Shown: positions 1 through 11,734 of the stretch, piece after piece
Numbering within the stretch: position 1 is the first letter of the stretch
How the letters are laid out: each line of letters opens with the position of its first letter
DNA from: Morella rubra
Taxonomy: Eukaryota > Streptophyta > Magnoliopsida > Fagales > Myricaceae
DNA length: 64,000 bases
NCBI GenBank assembly: GCA_003952965.2
Contig: CM025849.1
Location: 16,026,493-16,090,492 of the forward strand
Reading direction: 5' to 3'
Position numbers and translations under genes: made by a program
The notes under the pieces: model-generated
Told to the model about the DNA's origin: nothing
Seen by the model: the letters and a program-made list of their open reading frames with translations, nothing else
Databases searched by the model: none

Positions 1-871
1 GTTCGAAATGGTGTGTAATTATAAGTCAAGTTTTGTAGGCTGGCCGTCTGGCTGCTCACCACCGAACCCAGCCTTTCATTCTTTCTCTTTGAGCTCGCCA
101 ACATTGAACCACCCTCTCTGGACCACTCAAAGCTTAATACTAAACCCGTTCCATTCTTTTTTGTGAAACTCGAATGGCAGGGATCACCCTAAAGGTCTCT
201 TACTGCTAACCCAATATCAACACCCCCCAAAAACCCAAGAGAAAAGGGAAAGACCAAAACCAAGAGAAAAAGGGAAACGAGAAAACAAACGAGAAGAGGA
301 CTCGAGTGCTACCTTGATCTTCGACGAAAATGGGTGGCAAGAGGCTATCAGCAGCAGCTGATTTCGAAGGAGAGAGAGCTGAAGGTTGAGTGGAGAGAGA
401 GCCGAATTCGTGCGAGAGGGGGAGAGATTGGGAAGATTTATCTCACACTCACTGAGAGCATTCTGGTCATTTTAGGTGGAATAGAGGCACGTGTGATGCA
501 CATGGACGTAAAACCGTCTCATTTGATGGAGAATTTTGACGTGGGGCGAAGATTGACAGGTTTTGAAATAGGGTCTCAAATTGTTGGATTGAAAAAATTA
601 GCAACTTGATTTTGCCCAAACATAGGGGCTAACTATGATTATATCCCTATCTAATTCTAAATGCTTCTAGTTTTAATCGCGTAAGTTGCTCTACCTTTGC
701 TACTACACTATGGAAAGTAAAAGAAGAAGATATGAACAGCAACCACTTTATTTCATAATTATTTCTCTACGGTTACAAGGGAATTGTAGGAAACGTCAAT
801 TTATTATCCGAAACTTCTTATGGTTCCCTGTGGCTATAATTGTATCTATATCTTTAATTCTTTAACTTCCA

Positions 872-1732
872 TCATTTGAATTGCTGCTCGAGATAGTTAA
901 TCACATTCTTGTCCACTTGGAAGGCCTTGGTTAGAACTTTGGAATTGATGGGAGGATTACCCCAAAGACAGAGTCAGCTATCATGATCACCCCAGGATTC
1001 TGGCTGCTAAGAGAGCAAATACAAGGCATTGGTATTTCCCATATTCCACTGGAAGTGAATGAGACCAACTGGGAACACGAAGACGTCTCCCTTGTTTAGA
1101 ACTTTGGTGAAGAGGCGGTTGGTTATCTATGTTAGAGGTGACAAAGCCAACGTAAAGAGTACCCTCTAGGACCACTATCACCTCAGTGCCACAAGGGTGT
1201 GTGTGGGGAAGATTTAGACCATATGGTGCAAAGTCAATGCGAGCCACGGATATGCCTAGTGTGTTTAGGCCTAATAAGTTTTGGACGTTCACAGCAGTAA
1301 CATTTGACCCTTGTCAATTTGAGGTGTCACTGGGCTTGACCAGCCTCGAGAAGAAGAAATCATTAGCTGTGGCACACTTCGGGTCATTGCAGAACATTCC
1401 GTTCACGAATTCTGCAGAAAGAAGAGCATTTTACTATCACAAATTATTCAGATTTGAAGCATGTCAAATACTAAATCCTATGTAAATGCCACCCTAAAAA
1501 ATAAGCTTATCGATATATGCGTGAATTTCTGTTACGATGAAAAACAATATTACAGATGTGTGAGATCAATGATTCCAGAAGAGCAGAGTGATATTTCTGT
1601 GTACATACCAGTAGAATCTTTGCTTCCAACGCGAAAGTCTTGCAGGGGACTAGGGTCAAAAGCAGAGGCAAGAGAGCAGGCCAAAGCAAACAGGAGGACA
1701 GTTATGAGGTACGTAGGAACACCTTTCTCCGT
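872..1732 (-). pseudogene. Germin-like protein pseudogene, left arm copy
   Basis: This is the mirror copy of the germin-like gene at 2377-3224. Exon 1 occupies 1609-1732 and exon 2 occupies 872-1411, with a GT-AG intron between. Germin-like proteins are secreted cupins that bind Mn in a beta-barrel at the cell wall. The cupin box with the HTHP-x-GTE pattern is readable on the minus strand near 1170-1220. The expected ATG is ACG (CGT on the plus strand at 1730-1732), and the same internal TGA as in the right copy is present. In addition this copy has small deletions in exon 2, around 1010-1045 and at 1117, that break the second cupin box and shift the frame. It is therefore more decayed than its twin. 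The family call is secure; lack of function is inferred from the lesions. Confidence 0.85.
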
Positions 1733-2376
1733 CTTCGAGGCTTTCTCTGGCTAATTTTAGTAATCTGCGTACTCTTGCTTTAGTGAGGGGTGAAAAATGT
1801 GTTCGCCAAAATCGTCTATTTATGGAGGGGAGTCACTGAACCAGTCTATGTTTCCCATTTCATGTGAGCTAAGATTTGGTACGTAAGTCCACAACCACTA
1901 CTGGTCACATCTTGAAAAATGCACAAATTCGACCAGTTCTAATGCCTTAATTTTTTGACATTGAAATGCAAGCCTGAAGGCTGAAGCGCCCATGTAAGTT
2001 CGCTATGTCTTTTCTCGGGGCATGATTTGATGATTTCCCATAGCAACATTAACAAACATGCTAAGGCATCCCACTCAAAAAAGAAAAGAAAAGAAAAAAA
2101 AGAGACTTACATGGCTCTTTCAGCCTTAGCGACTGCATTTTCAATGTCAAAAAAATTTATAGGCGATTAGAACTGTCAATTTTTGTGCATTTTTCAAGAT
2201 GTGACCAGTAGTGGTTGTGGACTTACGTACCAAATCTTAGCTCACATGAAATGGGAAACATAGACTGGTTCAGTGACTCCCCTCCATAAATAGACGATTT
2301 TGGCGAACACATTTTTCACCCCTCACTAAAGCAAGAGTACGCAGATTACTAAAATTAGCCAGAGAAAGCCTCGAAG
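1733..2376. promoter_or_regulatory. Shared divergent 5' region of the two germin-like copies
   Basis: The two copies are head to head and share these 644 bases, which contain the centre of the palindrome. A TATA-like CATAAATAG lies at 2285-2293 for the right copy, and its mirror image lies at 1816-1824 for the left copy. Each is about 85 bases from the mutated start codon. Whether either is still transcribed cannot be seen from sequence. Confidence 0.45.
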
Positions 2377-3224
2377 ACGGAGAAAGGTGTTCCTACGTAC
2401 CTCATAACTGTCCTCCTGTTTGCTTTGGCCTGCTCTCTTGCCTCTGCTTTTGACCCTAGTCCCCTGCAAGACTTTCGCGTTGGAAGCAAAGATTCTACTG
2501 GTATGTACACAGAAATATCACTCTGCTCTTCTGGAATCATTGATCTCACACATCTGTAATATTGTTTTTCATCGTAACAGAAATTCACGCATATATCGAG
2601 AAGGTTATTTTTAGTATTTGACATGCTTCAAATCTGAATAATTTGTGATAGTAAAATGCTCTTCTTTCTGCAGAATTCGTGAACGGAATGTTCTGCAATG
2701 ACCCGAAGTGTGCCACAGCTAATGATTTCTTCTTCTCGAGGCTGGTCAAGCCCAGTGACACCTCAAATTGACAAGGGTCAAATGTTACTGCTGTGAACGT
2801 CCAAAACTTATTAGGCCTAAACACACTAGGCATATCCGTGGCTCGCATTGACTTTGCACCATATGGTCTAAATCTTCCCCACACACACCCTTGTGGCACT
2901 GAGGTGATAGTGGTCCTAGAGGGTACTCTTTACGTTGGCTTTGTCACCTCTAACATAGATAACCGCAACCGCCTCTTCACCAAAGTTCTAAACAAGGGAG
3001 ACGTCTTCGTGTTCCCAGTTGGTCTCATTCACTTCCAGTGGAATATGGGCAATACCAATACCAATGCCCTTGTATTTGCTTCTCTTAGCAGCCAGAATCC
3101 TGGGGTGATCATGATAGCTGACTCTGTCTTTGGGGCTAATCCTCCCATCAATTCCAAAGTTCTAACCAAGGCCTTCCAAGTGGACAAGAATGTGATTAAC
3201 TATCTCGAGCAGCAATTCAAATGA
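2377..3224 (+). pseudogene. Germin-like protein pseudogene, right arm copy
   Basis: Exon 1 (2377-2500) encodes a hydrophobic secretion signal followed by the mature N-terminus FDPSPLQDF typical of germin-like proteins. A GT-AG intron spans 2501-2673. Exon 2 (2674-3224) encodes the cupin domain: the metal-binding box with HTHPCGTE (two His and one Glu) followed by VVLEG, and the second box [16 protein letters not shown] with the third His. Three lesions are visible. The position expected for ATG is ACG, with an in-frame TAG at 2356-2358 and no other ATG between. A conserved N-terminal Cys is replaced by Arg (DFRVG). A TGA at 2769-2771 interrupts exon 2 just before the cupin core. The rest of exon 2 from 2793 is an open frame of 143 codons. 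Family members normally have about 210-225 residues, which the two exons would give without the stop. RNA editing or leaky non-AUG start are possible but not supported. Confidence 0.88.
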
Positions 3225-3439
3225 TGGAAGTTAAAGAATTAAAGATATAGATACAATTATAGCCACAGGGAACCATAAGAAGTTTCGGATAATAAATTGA
3301 CGTTTCCTACAATTCCCTTGTAACCGTAGAGAAATAATTATGAAATAAAGTGGTTGCTGTCATATCTTCTTCTTCTTTTACTTTCCATAGTGTAGTAGCA
3401 AAGGTAGAGCAACTTACGCGATTAAAACTAGAAGCATTT

Positions 3440-4107
3440 AGAATTAGATAGGGATATAATCATAGTTAGCCCCCTATGTTTGGGCAAAAATCAAGTTGCT
3501 ACCCTTATTTTTCAATCCAACAATTTGAGACCCTATGTTTCAAAACCTGTCAATCTTCGCCCCACGTCAAAATTCTCCATCAAATGAGACGGTTTTACGT
3601 CCATGTGCATCACACGTGCCTCTATTCCACCTAAAATGACCAGAATGCTCTCAGTGAGTGTGAGATAAATCTTCCCAATCTCTCCCCCTCTCTCGCACGA
3701 ATTCGGCTCTCTCTCCACTCAACCTTCAGCTCTCTCTCCTTCGAAATCAGCTGCTGCTGATAGCCTCTTGCCACCCATTTTCGTCGAAGATCAAGGTAGC
3801 ACTCGAGTCCTCTTCTCGTTTGTTTTCTCGTTTCCCTTTTTCTCTTGGTTTTGTTCTTTCCCTTTTCTCTTGGGTTTTTGGGGGGTGTTGATATTGGGTT
3901 AGCAGTAAGAGACCTTTAGGGTGATCCCTGCCATTCGAGTTTCACAAAAAAGAATGGAACGGGTTTAGTATTAAGCTTTGAGTGGTCCAGAGAGGGTGGT
4001 TCAATGTTGGCGAGCTCAAAGAGAAAGAATGAAAGGCTGGGTTCGGTGGTGAGCAGCCAGACGGCCAGCCTACAAAACTTGACTTATAATTACACACCAT
4101 TTCGAAC
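3440..4107. other. Outer part of the inverted-repeat arm, no gene seen
   Basis: This sequence and its mirror at 1-660 hold purine/pyrimidine-rich stretches and a phrase of the type 'cctatgtttgggcaaaaat', which resembles leader sequence often found at plant transposon ends. Short open frames such as 334-609 show no recognisable domain. I see no supported gene. Confidence 0.4.
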
Positions 4108-4372
4108 CGAGCCTAATCATTTTGAGAAAACTTAATAGACCTTTTAAATTTAGTGCGACTGCGTATCGGGAAAGAGCTAAAAAATATTTAAATGGCATTT
4201 ATATCACTATAGGGTGTTTTGTACAGCTATCCTCATGTAAGCGTTTGCAAGCTTTTTCAATATATGAATATTTTAAGAAGTAGTGAAAGTAATTTTTGAT
4301 TTAGAAAAAAAAAAGTGAAAGTAATTTTTGTGAATTAAGTAAGGTATTGCATGGTTTTTTTCAGCTGTTGCA

Positions 4373-5142
4373 ATGTCTCAATCACACATGACTGGTAGCT
4401 CAGGAAGTGGTGAAAGTGGAGCTTCTACAGAGGGCCCAAAATGTTATTGTGATTTAAGAGCAAAATTGACTATTGCCTTTACGGATGAGAACTTTGGGAG
4501 ATGGTTTTGGGGTTGTGTGAAATTCAAGGTTAGTGTTTTGTTTTTTAATTGGTTGCTAGTGTTTATTAAATTTGGTATGTTCAGGTAATGTTTATTAATG
4601 TTCTGGTAATGTACATTAATCGGTTTTGCATGTTTATTAATTCTGGAATGCATTAACTAATTAGTTGCGAATGTTTATTAAATTTGGTATGTTCTGTGGT
4701 AGTGTTTATTAATTAGGTGAATTTATTTTAATGACAGGATGGAGGTCACTGCAATTATTTTGCATGGAGAGATCCTAAGATGTGTTCGTATGGACGAAGG
4801 GTTATTCGGCAACTTCGAGCAATGCATGCGCAGTCGCTTGGCGAACAGTCTGCTTGGGAATCAAATGAGAGAGAGCTCTAACATCAAACTGAAGTAATTG
4901 TTGCCATGACTGAGCAACATCAAGCAGAGATAGTAAATATGTCCGAGCATCATCGCATAGAAATTGAGAATTTGAATGTCCAAAATCGAGCCAAAATTGA
5001 TGCTATGGTGGAGAGAAGGGTTTCAGATGTTAAGATCAGTGGTTATAGGGCTGCTTTAGCGTTTTGCTTGTTTCTTATTTTTGGAATTTTGGCTGTCATA
5101 TATTCAGTACCGGGTTGTGTACTCCTTCAAAGCTCATGTTAG
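4373..5142 (+). pseudogene. GRF-type zinc finger protein with coiled coil and C-terminal membrane segment, in-frame stop
   Basis: Exon 1 (4373-4528, 52 codons) begins with a Ser/Gly-rich leader and gives the first half of a GRF zinc finger (CYC, then FGRWFWGC). A GT-AG intron covers 4529-4737. Exon 2 starts at 4738 and completes the finger with GGHCNYFAWRD. It then encodes a charged helical stretch rich in Glu, Gln and His, likely a coiled coil, and a C-terminal hydrophobic segment (about AALAFCLFLIFGILAVIYSV). The layout of finger, coiled coil and membrane anchor is the common small plant GRF protein, often multicopy and transposon-associated; its function is poorly known. A TAA at 4879-4881 interrupts the frame in the coiled-coil region, and the same frame stays open to 5142. 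Either this copy is a pseudogene or it makes a short, unanchored finger protein. Confidence 0.75.
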
Positions 5143-5580
5143 CCGCATGAGGTTTCTATTTGAATGTCCAAATTCGTGACAAAATCGATGCTACCAGTGG
5201 GTCTTGTTTGTTCATTTTGTTGGTCAGTAGCTAACTGAATTTGTAGTCCTGCTAGTCTCATGTCTGGTTATGTATAGCTCTTATTGTAAACTTGCCATCA
5301 GTTTCTGTAATGGGTACCTGATTAACTATCTACCAATTTCTTAACTATATACAATAATGGGTACCTGATTAATAATCTGATAATTCATTGCCAAATCACT
5401 TTTGACAGGCAGTTTTGATATTCACAATAAGTTTCACACATTGAAAGTATCCTGATCATTATTTAAAGAACCAAGTGTAAACATACATCTATTCAAAAAA
5501 TGGCACACATAGCTGCAAAAAATGGCACACATATATACAATAATGGGTACCTGATTAATAATCTGATGGTCTAATGCTCG
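5143..5580. other. Downstream of the GRF gene; no gene seen
   Basis: AT-rich sequence. A short phrase (caataatgggtacctgattaa) recurs at about 5351 and 5539, next to the assembly gap. Nothing else is recognised. Confidence 0.4.
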
Positions 5581-6580
5581 NNNNNNNNNNNNNNNNNNNN
5601 NNNNNNNNNNNNNNNNNNNNNNNNNNNNNNNNNNNNNNNNNNNNNNNNNNNNNNNNNNNNNNNNNNNNNNNNNNNNNNNNNNNNNNNNNNNNNNNNNNNN
5701 NNNNNNNNNNNNNNNNNNNNNNNNNNNNNNNNNNNNNNNNNNNNNNNNNNNNNNNNNNNNNNNNNNNNNNNNNNNNNNNNNNNNNNNNNNNNNNNNNNNN
5801 NNNNNNNNNNNNNNNNNNNNNNNNNNNNNNNNNNNNNNNNNNNNNNNNNNNNNNNNNNNNNNNNNNNNNNNNNNNNNNNNNNNNNNNNNNNNNNNNNNNN
5901 NNNNNNNNNNNNNNNNNNNNNNNNNNNNNNNNNNNNNNNNNNNNNNNNNNNNNNNNNNNNNNNNNNNNNNNNNNNNNNNNNNNNNNNNNNNNNNNNNNNN
6001 NNNNNNNNNNNNNNNNNNNNNNNNNNNNNNNNNNNNNNNNNNNNNNNNNNNNNNNNNNNNNNNNNNNNNNNNNNNNNNNNNNNNNNNNNNNNNNNNNNNN
6101 NNNNNNNNNNNNNNNNNNNNNNNNNNNNNNNNNNNNNNNNNNNNNNNNNNNNNNNNNNNNNNNNNNNNNNNNNNNNNNNNNNNNNNNNNNNNNNNNNNNN
6201 NNNNNNNNNNNNNNNNNNNNNNNNNNNNNNNNNNNNNNNNNNNNNNNNNNNNNNNNNNNNNNNNNNNNNNNNNNNNNNNNNNNNNNNNNNNNNNNNNNNN
6301 NNNNNNNNNNNNNNNNNNNNNNNNNNNNNNNNNNNNNNNNNNNNNNNNNNNNNNNNNNNNNNNNNNNNNNNNNNNNNNNNNNNNNNNNNNNNNNNNNNNN
6401 NNNNNNNNNNNNNNNNNNNNNNNNNNNNNNNNNNNNNNNNNNNNNNNNNNNNNNNNNNNNNNNNNNNNNNNNNNNNNNNNNNNNNNNNNNNNNNNNNNNN
6501 NNNNNNNNNNNNNNNNNNNNNNNNNNNNNNNNNNNNNNNNNNNNNNNNNNNNNNNNNNNNNNNNNNNNNNNNNNNNNNNN
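5581..6580. other. Assembly gap of 1,000 N
   Basis: Exactly 1,000 consecutive N, a conventional scaffold gap of unknown true size. Open frames spanning it are meaningless. Confidence 0.99.
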
Positions 6581-7440
6581 ATGCCACCGGGATATAAACA
6601 TTCGTCCGAACATACAAGACATCACTTCCGGATGCGTGCGTAAAGAGTCCACACCGTTGTTTCATTAGACGAAATATTTATTGTCATCCCAAATCCCTTT
6701 GAACTAATGACATATAGTTCGGATCGCTTGTTTTGTTGAACACATTTCGATAGTTTAGTTGTAGTGTGTGCATTTGCTACAGAAAAGATCGTTTGCACGC
6801 GAAAATAACCATTCGGATGGACTAATTTGACGCGATGTGATGCAGATGGATTGTTATGCGTGCGCACGTTATCAAAGCCAATTAACCGTTTGGACTTCCT
6901 ATATCGTTCGAACGGTTTTCTTGTATTTCAACTAATTTAATTAAAATTTTAAAAATAATTTACAAATAATATAAATAGAAATGATATTCAATGCTCATTA
7001 AATAATAAAATATCTACAAATATGCAATCGTTATTACAAGTAAATAAAATAGTTATCGATAAGTGCTAAGAAAGTAGTAAAAATACGTTATCGATACGTG
7101 TGAACCTAATTTAAAATACAACCGTGTGAACGAAAGAAAACCTTGCACACGGTTTTTCACATAAAAACTGTGAGCATGTTTTCAGTCAATACCATCGTGC
7201 GCACAATTTTTAGCTCATTCGGACAATATTGCATATATTTTAATATTTGTGAATTTATTTAATTATACATTTAAAAAAAATTTGCAGATGGTACTCAAAG
7301 CATTATATTCAATATCAAATAATAACAAAATATCTACAAATATTTAATCATCATAACTAAATAAAATTCATAATTGAAATTAATTAGTCTGAAATAGATA
7401 ATCTACACAAATCTCTGTTTGGGTGTCAAATGTGTTGTGA
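6581..7440. repeat. DNA-transposon-like debris with TTCGAACG/TCCGGA-type motifs
   Basis: This stretch repeats short CpG-rich motifs on both strands, such as tcgtccgaac (6601), cttccggatg, cattcggatg, and cgttcgaacggt (about 6906). The same motif family is dense in 31300-35350. It is therefore probably one subterminal region of the same transposon family, with the rest lost or in the gap. No open frame is recognisable. Confidence 0.45.
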
Positions 7441-7465
7441 GTTGCTAATGTGCTCCATCATCTGC

Positions 7466-7715
7466 CACTACTATAAATTTGACATTTAGTGACAAAATTC
7501 CGGGACGAAATGAATTTCGTCACTAAAAGTCATCTTTTGGTGACTAACTACTTTTTTCCGTACAAAAAGTCCTTCTTTTATTTTGACAAAAAATTTTAAT
7601 TCGTCACCAATTTTGTCACTAAAGCTTTTATTTGTGACGAAATTTGAATTCGTAACGAAAAGTTAATTTTTGGTGACGAAATTTCGTCACAAATGTTTCT
7701 TTTCTTAGAATGGTA
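7466..7715. mobile_element. CACTA-type MITE or terminal fragment
   Basis: It begins CACTACTATAAATTTGAC followed by TTTAGTGACAAAAT. It is built of alternating direct and inverted copies of the 10-mer-like word TTTSGTGACGAAAT, so it can fold on itself. The same words make up the ends of the large CACTA element at 38648-47108. The right end (ttcttagaatggt) is only a degenerate match to the expected terminus, and no target duplication was found. Confidence 0.55.
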
Positions 7716-7942
7716 TATTAATTGCAAAGCAATTAAAACTTCTAAGATTTGCTCTTAAAGGTTAACTATGTTTAAAATTCTATATGTATAATTAAAGCTT
7801 TTAATATGATCTTCCGCTGCTCTTTCCAACGGCATTTTAGTCTTTGGCATCAAGATTAATTACGTTTTGTAACCCGCCTTGTGTGCATTTTATTACGATA
7901 AAGAGAGCCTAGGGGTTTGTACTAGCACAAAGCGTGACAATA

Positions 7943-10480
7943 CTAAAGCACTTTGTAAGCCACATCTAAGTTAGACTGTCTGGGAGAATTCATATATTGA
8001 CTTAATCTTTGCACTGAATATTCTATATCAGGCCTAGTGATGGTCAAATATATCAATCTTCCTATTAATGTCCTATATTGACTTGGATAAGTAACTTCAA
8101 CTCCATCATCTTTTGATAATTCAGATGTTACTCCATTGGAAATTAAAATGGCTTGCTGCCCAACATGCCACAATCTGCGACAATTTCCAAAGCATATTTG
8201 TGTTGACACAAATGAATGCCTTTGGATGATCTAGCATATTCAAAGCCTAACAATTACTTCAGCTCACCAAGATCCTTCAGCTTGAATTTGCTATTCATAT
8301 GCACCCTTAATTCCTCCACAGCAAGATTATTATTTCTAGCTACGAGAATATCCTCTACATATACTAGTAAGACAATAATAGAAATACCTTATTTGCAAGT
8401 AAACAAAGAATAATCTGCTCGACATTGGATGAAACTAGAAGCAACTAAAGTGAAGTAAACTTTGCAAACTACTGCTGAGAAGCTTGATTTAACCCATACA
8501 ATAATTTCTTCAATTTATGCACCATATCCTCCCCTTTGCTGTCAAACACGAGAGGTAAAGACATGTAAACTTCTTCATCCAGTTCACCATTCAAGAAGGC
8601 ATTATTCACATCTAACTAATGTGAAGATCAGTGTTTGATAGCAGCAACGGAAAGTAGGAGTCTAACAGTAATGAGCTTTGCAATGTTTCATAATAACCGA
8701 ACCCTTCCTTCTGAATATAACCCTTAGCACCAGCCGAGCTTTGTAGCGCTCAACACTTCCATCAGATTTATAATTGACTTTATAACTCCATTTACACCCA
8801 ATTGGATGCTTACCAAGTTGCAAAAGAGTCAATTCCCAAGTTTGATTGTCTTCAAAAGCAAAAATCTCAGCTGCCACTGCTTCTCGCCAATGAGGATATT
8901 GCACAGCCTGCTTGTATGTGTGAGATTCAAAATGAGAGGTGATGCACAAAGCAAAAGCTTTGTGGCCTGGAGACAATCAGTTGTATGGTAAGAGAAGCTG
9001 ATATAGGATGTTGCATACCATATTTATCAAGACTAACAATAGAATCCGAAGGAAATGTAGTGAAAGAAGTGGCATGTTGACAATGATAAGCATCCAAATA
9101 GGAAGGAACTTTTCTAACTCTATTGGACTTCCTAAGAGGAATAGAAGGAGAAATAGCAGGAGAAGGATCTAGTGATAGACCAAGAGACTCAAAAAATAGA
9201 CAAACAATGTCAACCACAGGTGTTTGAAGGACAATGTTTTTGGAAGGAAATGACGTGGGAGAAAGGACACTAGGAAGAACCAAAGAAGAAGGATCATATT
9301 TAATAGAATTAACAACTTCAAACAATTTATTAAAATTTGGTGTAGAAGAGAAATTTTATAAGGAAAAGTATCCTTATGGGATGTAATATCCAGAGAGAGA
9401 AGAAAAATATGTACGTATCTAAGTCAAATAACTTATAACCTTTTACACCAAAAGGATAACCAATAAACACACATCAGCAAGCTCGCGGAGAAATCTTTGT
9501 GTGATTGTGAGTAAGTGTAGAAGCAAAGCACAGAAAGCCGAAGACTTTAAGATGCTTAGATGAAGGGACAATATTAAACAACATTTCAAAAGGTGATTTG
9601 TAGTTCAAAACTAGAGTAGGAAGTCTGTTTATGAGATAACGCAGTTAAAATGCTATCTCCCCAAAAATGAATAGGAAGACTAGCTTAAAATATAAGAAAT
9701 CTAGCTACATTCAAAATTTAGAACCATTGACCGAGAATAATCATCAACAATGGAGAGAAAAATATCCAAGTTGACTGAGAATATTCATCAACAGTGGAGA
9801 GAAAATATTTAAAACCTTTTTGAATAGAATTGGCCATAGGACCCAAAATGTTACAATGAATGAGCTAAAAAATTTAGCTCAGTTTTATTGATACTATGCG
9901 GAAATCAATTTTGTTTAGCAAGAGGACAGTTGATACAAGACTGAAAATCAGAAATTCAGATCTCATCAAGACAAGATTTAAGAAGTGACATTCAAGTTAT
10001 TAAAGGATGACCTAGTCTACGATGTCATAAATTGACATATGATTTAGTAACACTGAAACAAGCAGTGACAGAAGGCAGGAATTGAGGAGATGTTGGCAGC
10101 CAATAGTACAAATGACCTCTTTGCTCACCCATCCCAATGATCCTCCAAGTGATTAGGTCCTGTAGAAAATAATGATCAGCAAGAGAGACAACACACCAAT
10201 GAATAGTTCTTGCAACTTTGCTAACCGAAAGTAAATTGAAGGAAAATAAGGGAACACAAAACACATCAGCCAATAGAAGACTTGCTAACATCCTCACTTC
10301 TCCAATGTGTAATAGGAACCCAATCACCATTAGTTAGTTTAATTGAACTACTAACATAATGAGTGATGCGTGTAAGAGAAGTTACCAAGCATGCCATATG
10401 ATCTGTTGTGCCCGAATCTATAATCCAATAATTGATAACGTCAGAATAGACATTGGAGCTAGATAAGCACTTGAAATCAC
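7943..10480 (-). pseudogene. copia pol remnant (integrase side and reverse transcriptase)
   Basis: Minus-strand fragments, from high to low coordinates, are as follows. About 10025-10330 is the gag-pre-integrase region (phrases like FNLLSVSKV). About 8927-9325 is a proline/serine-rich linker between integrase and RT with RKSNRVRKVP. About 8662-8976 is the RT start (WREAVAAEIFAFEDNQTWEL, then GCKWSYKVNYKSDG). The RT core at about 8337-8376 has YVEDILV in place of the usual YVDDILV. The last part, 7943-8209, is RT C-terminal (SQYRTLIGRLIYLTITRPDI). There are many stops and frameshifts, so it is not functional. Confidence 0.82.
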
Positions 10481-10500
10481 TTGTTAAATTTGGAGAAAAA

Positions 10501-11503
10501 AATCATATTCACAGATGACTGAGATGGCTGAAGTAGAGCAAGTAATTGATTGCATTGCTCTTGAGTAAATGGAAGAGCCACGGATAACTTTGTATCAAAA
10601 TCTGAACCGTGTACCATATGAGTAGCAGGCTGAGACTTGTCTCTAAACTTGTATCCAAGAGGATAACCATGTAGTTTATAACATTTTTCTGCTCTGTGTC
10701 CAAGGATGCTGCAATGGTTGCATAGAGGTCTGGACTTTTAGGTTGACTCTCGGACTTAGCTACCAAGGCAACTCATTCCACAGTTGATCCAGAATTTGCA
10801 GCTACCAAACCACGCTACCTTTCCTCTGGTAAAACCAATGAAAAAAACCTTGTTGATAGTTGGCAATGGATCCATCATACGAATTTGTCCACAAATTGCG
10901 GTATAGTTAGAATTAAGCCCCATCAGAAACTTCATAATTCAATTCTATGATAGTATCCAACAAAGGATTGAATTCCAAAACATGTACATCAGGTAAAGGT
11001 TGGTAATTCATCAATTCTTCCCAATAGATCTTCACTTCAGTGTAATAACTAGTTTATCTAAATGATCTTGATGCAACTCAGCAATAGATGTTTGAAGTCG
11101 AAAAATCAGAGGACCATCACTCTATGAAAAACGATCCTTTAAGTTCTTTCCAAATTTCATGTGCAGAGTTCATGTAAATGACACTAGCTATATCCTTTTA
11201 TAAGGAATTAAGAATCCATGATAGAATCATCGTATCACAATGACTCCAAGGATGAATAAAGAATCAGATTCAGAAGGTTGTTTTAGAGTTCCATTGGTGA
11301 ATCCTAGCATATTTTTAGAGTTAAAACCAACATAGAACGGGACTAGGAATGGTAATTGCAATTCATAAGAGGTTGTGAAGCAAGAAGCAATCTAGGACGA
11401 TCACTTGAATGAAAGTAGTAAAGACTTCAGGATCAGATTCTACCGCTATTTTCCTAACACCCATAATCACAATTGGAGGTTGAGGATTCAATGTTTCAGC
11501 CAT
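10501..11503 (-). pseudogene. copia gag remnant with CCHC knuckle
   Basis: The minus strand starts with an ATG (CAT at 11501-11503) followed by AETLNPQPP, typical of a plant copia gag start. It ends with a zinc-knuckle region reading CNHCSILGHRAEKCYKLHG near 10670-10730. Between them the frame is broken several times. Gag would form the capsid-like particle. Confidence 0.72.
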
Positions 11504-11734
11504 GATCGAGGATCAAAATCACGATGAATGAGACAGACTGAATCAATGATGAAACATAATGTTTAGGAAAAAAAAAAAGAAAAAAAATTTGTTGTAATAC
11601 CTTGTTAAGAATTGAGAATTAGAAAAGAGAAAATTTTCATTAATCTGTCAAGCAGAGGTGGAACGAATTTTCATTAATCTGCCGCCCCCCATCACTTGAA
11701 AATATGTAAAGAATTATATATATATATGGGCTGC

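Larger units (their letters stand above)
1..4107. repeat. Giant inverted repeat (two ~2-kb arms)
   Basis: The first bases of the window (gttcgaaatggtgtgtaatt) return as their reverse complement at 4088-4107. The match continues inward to about 1998 on the left and 2103 on the right, leaving a spacer of about 100 bases with an A-rich run. Each arm carries a complete germin-like gene plus about 650 bp of outer sequence. The arms are not identical. The left arm has a 2-bp and a 6-bp deletion and several 1-bp deletions in the gene, and about 28 extra bases in the intron (around 1470-1505). The left arm reaches the window edge, so it may be longer. It could be a real inverted duplication or a fold-back assembly join. 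Confidence 0.93.

Noticed and set aside
334..609. 91-codon frame in the inverted-repeat arm
   Set aside because: No recognisable domain, and it is not preserved as a frame in the mirror arm (only 61 codons remain there).
1500..1514. aagcttatcgat, resembling a cloning-vector polylinker
   Set aside because: Only a dozen bases match and the flanks continue the inverted-repeat arm, so vector contamination is not supported.
5555..6668. Three long open frames of about 365 codons
   Set aside because: They only span the run of N and have no real sequence.
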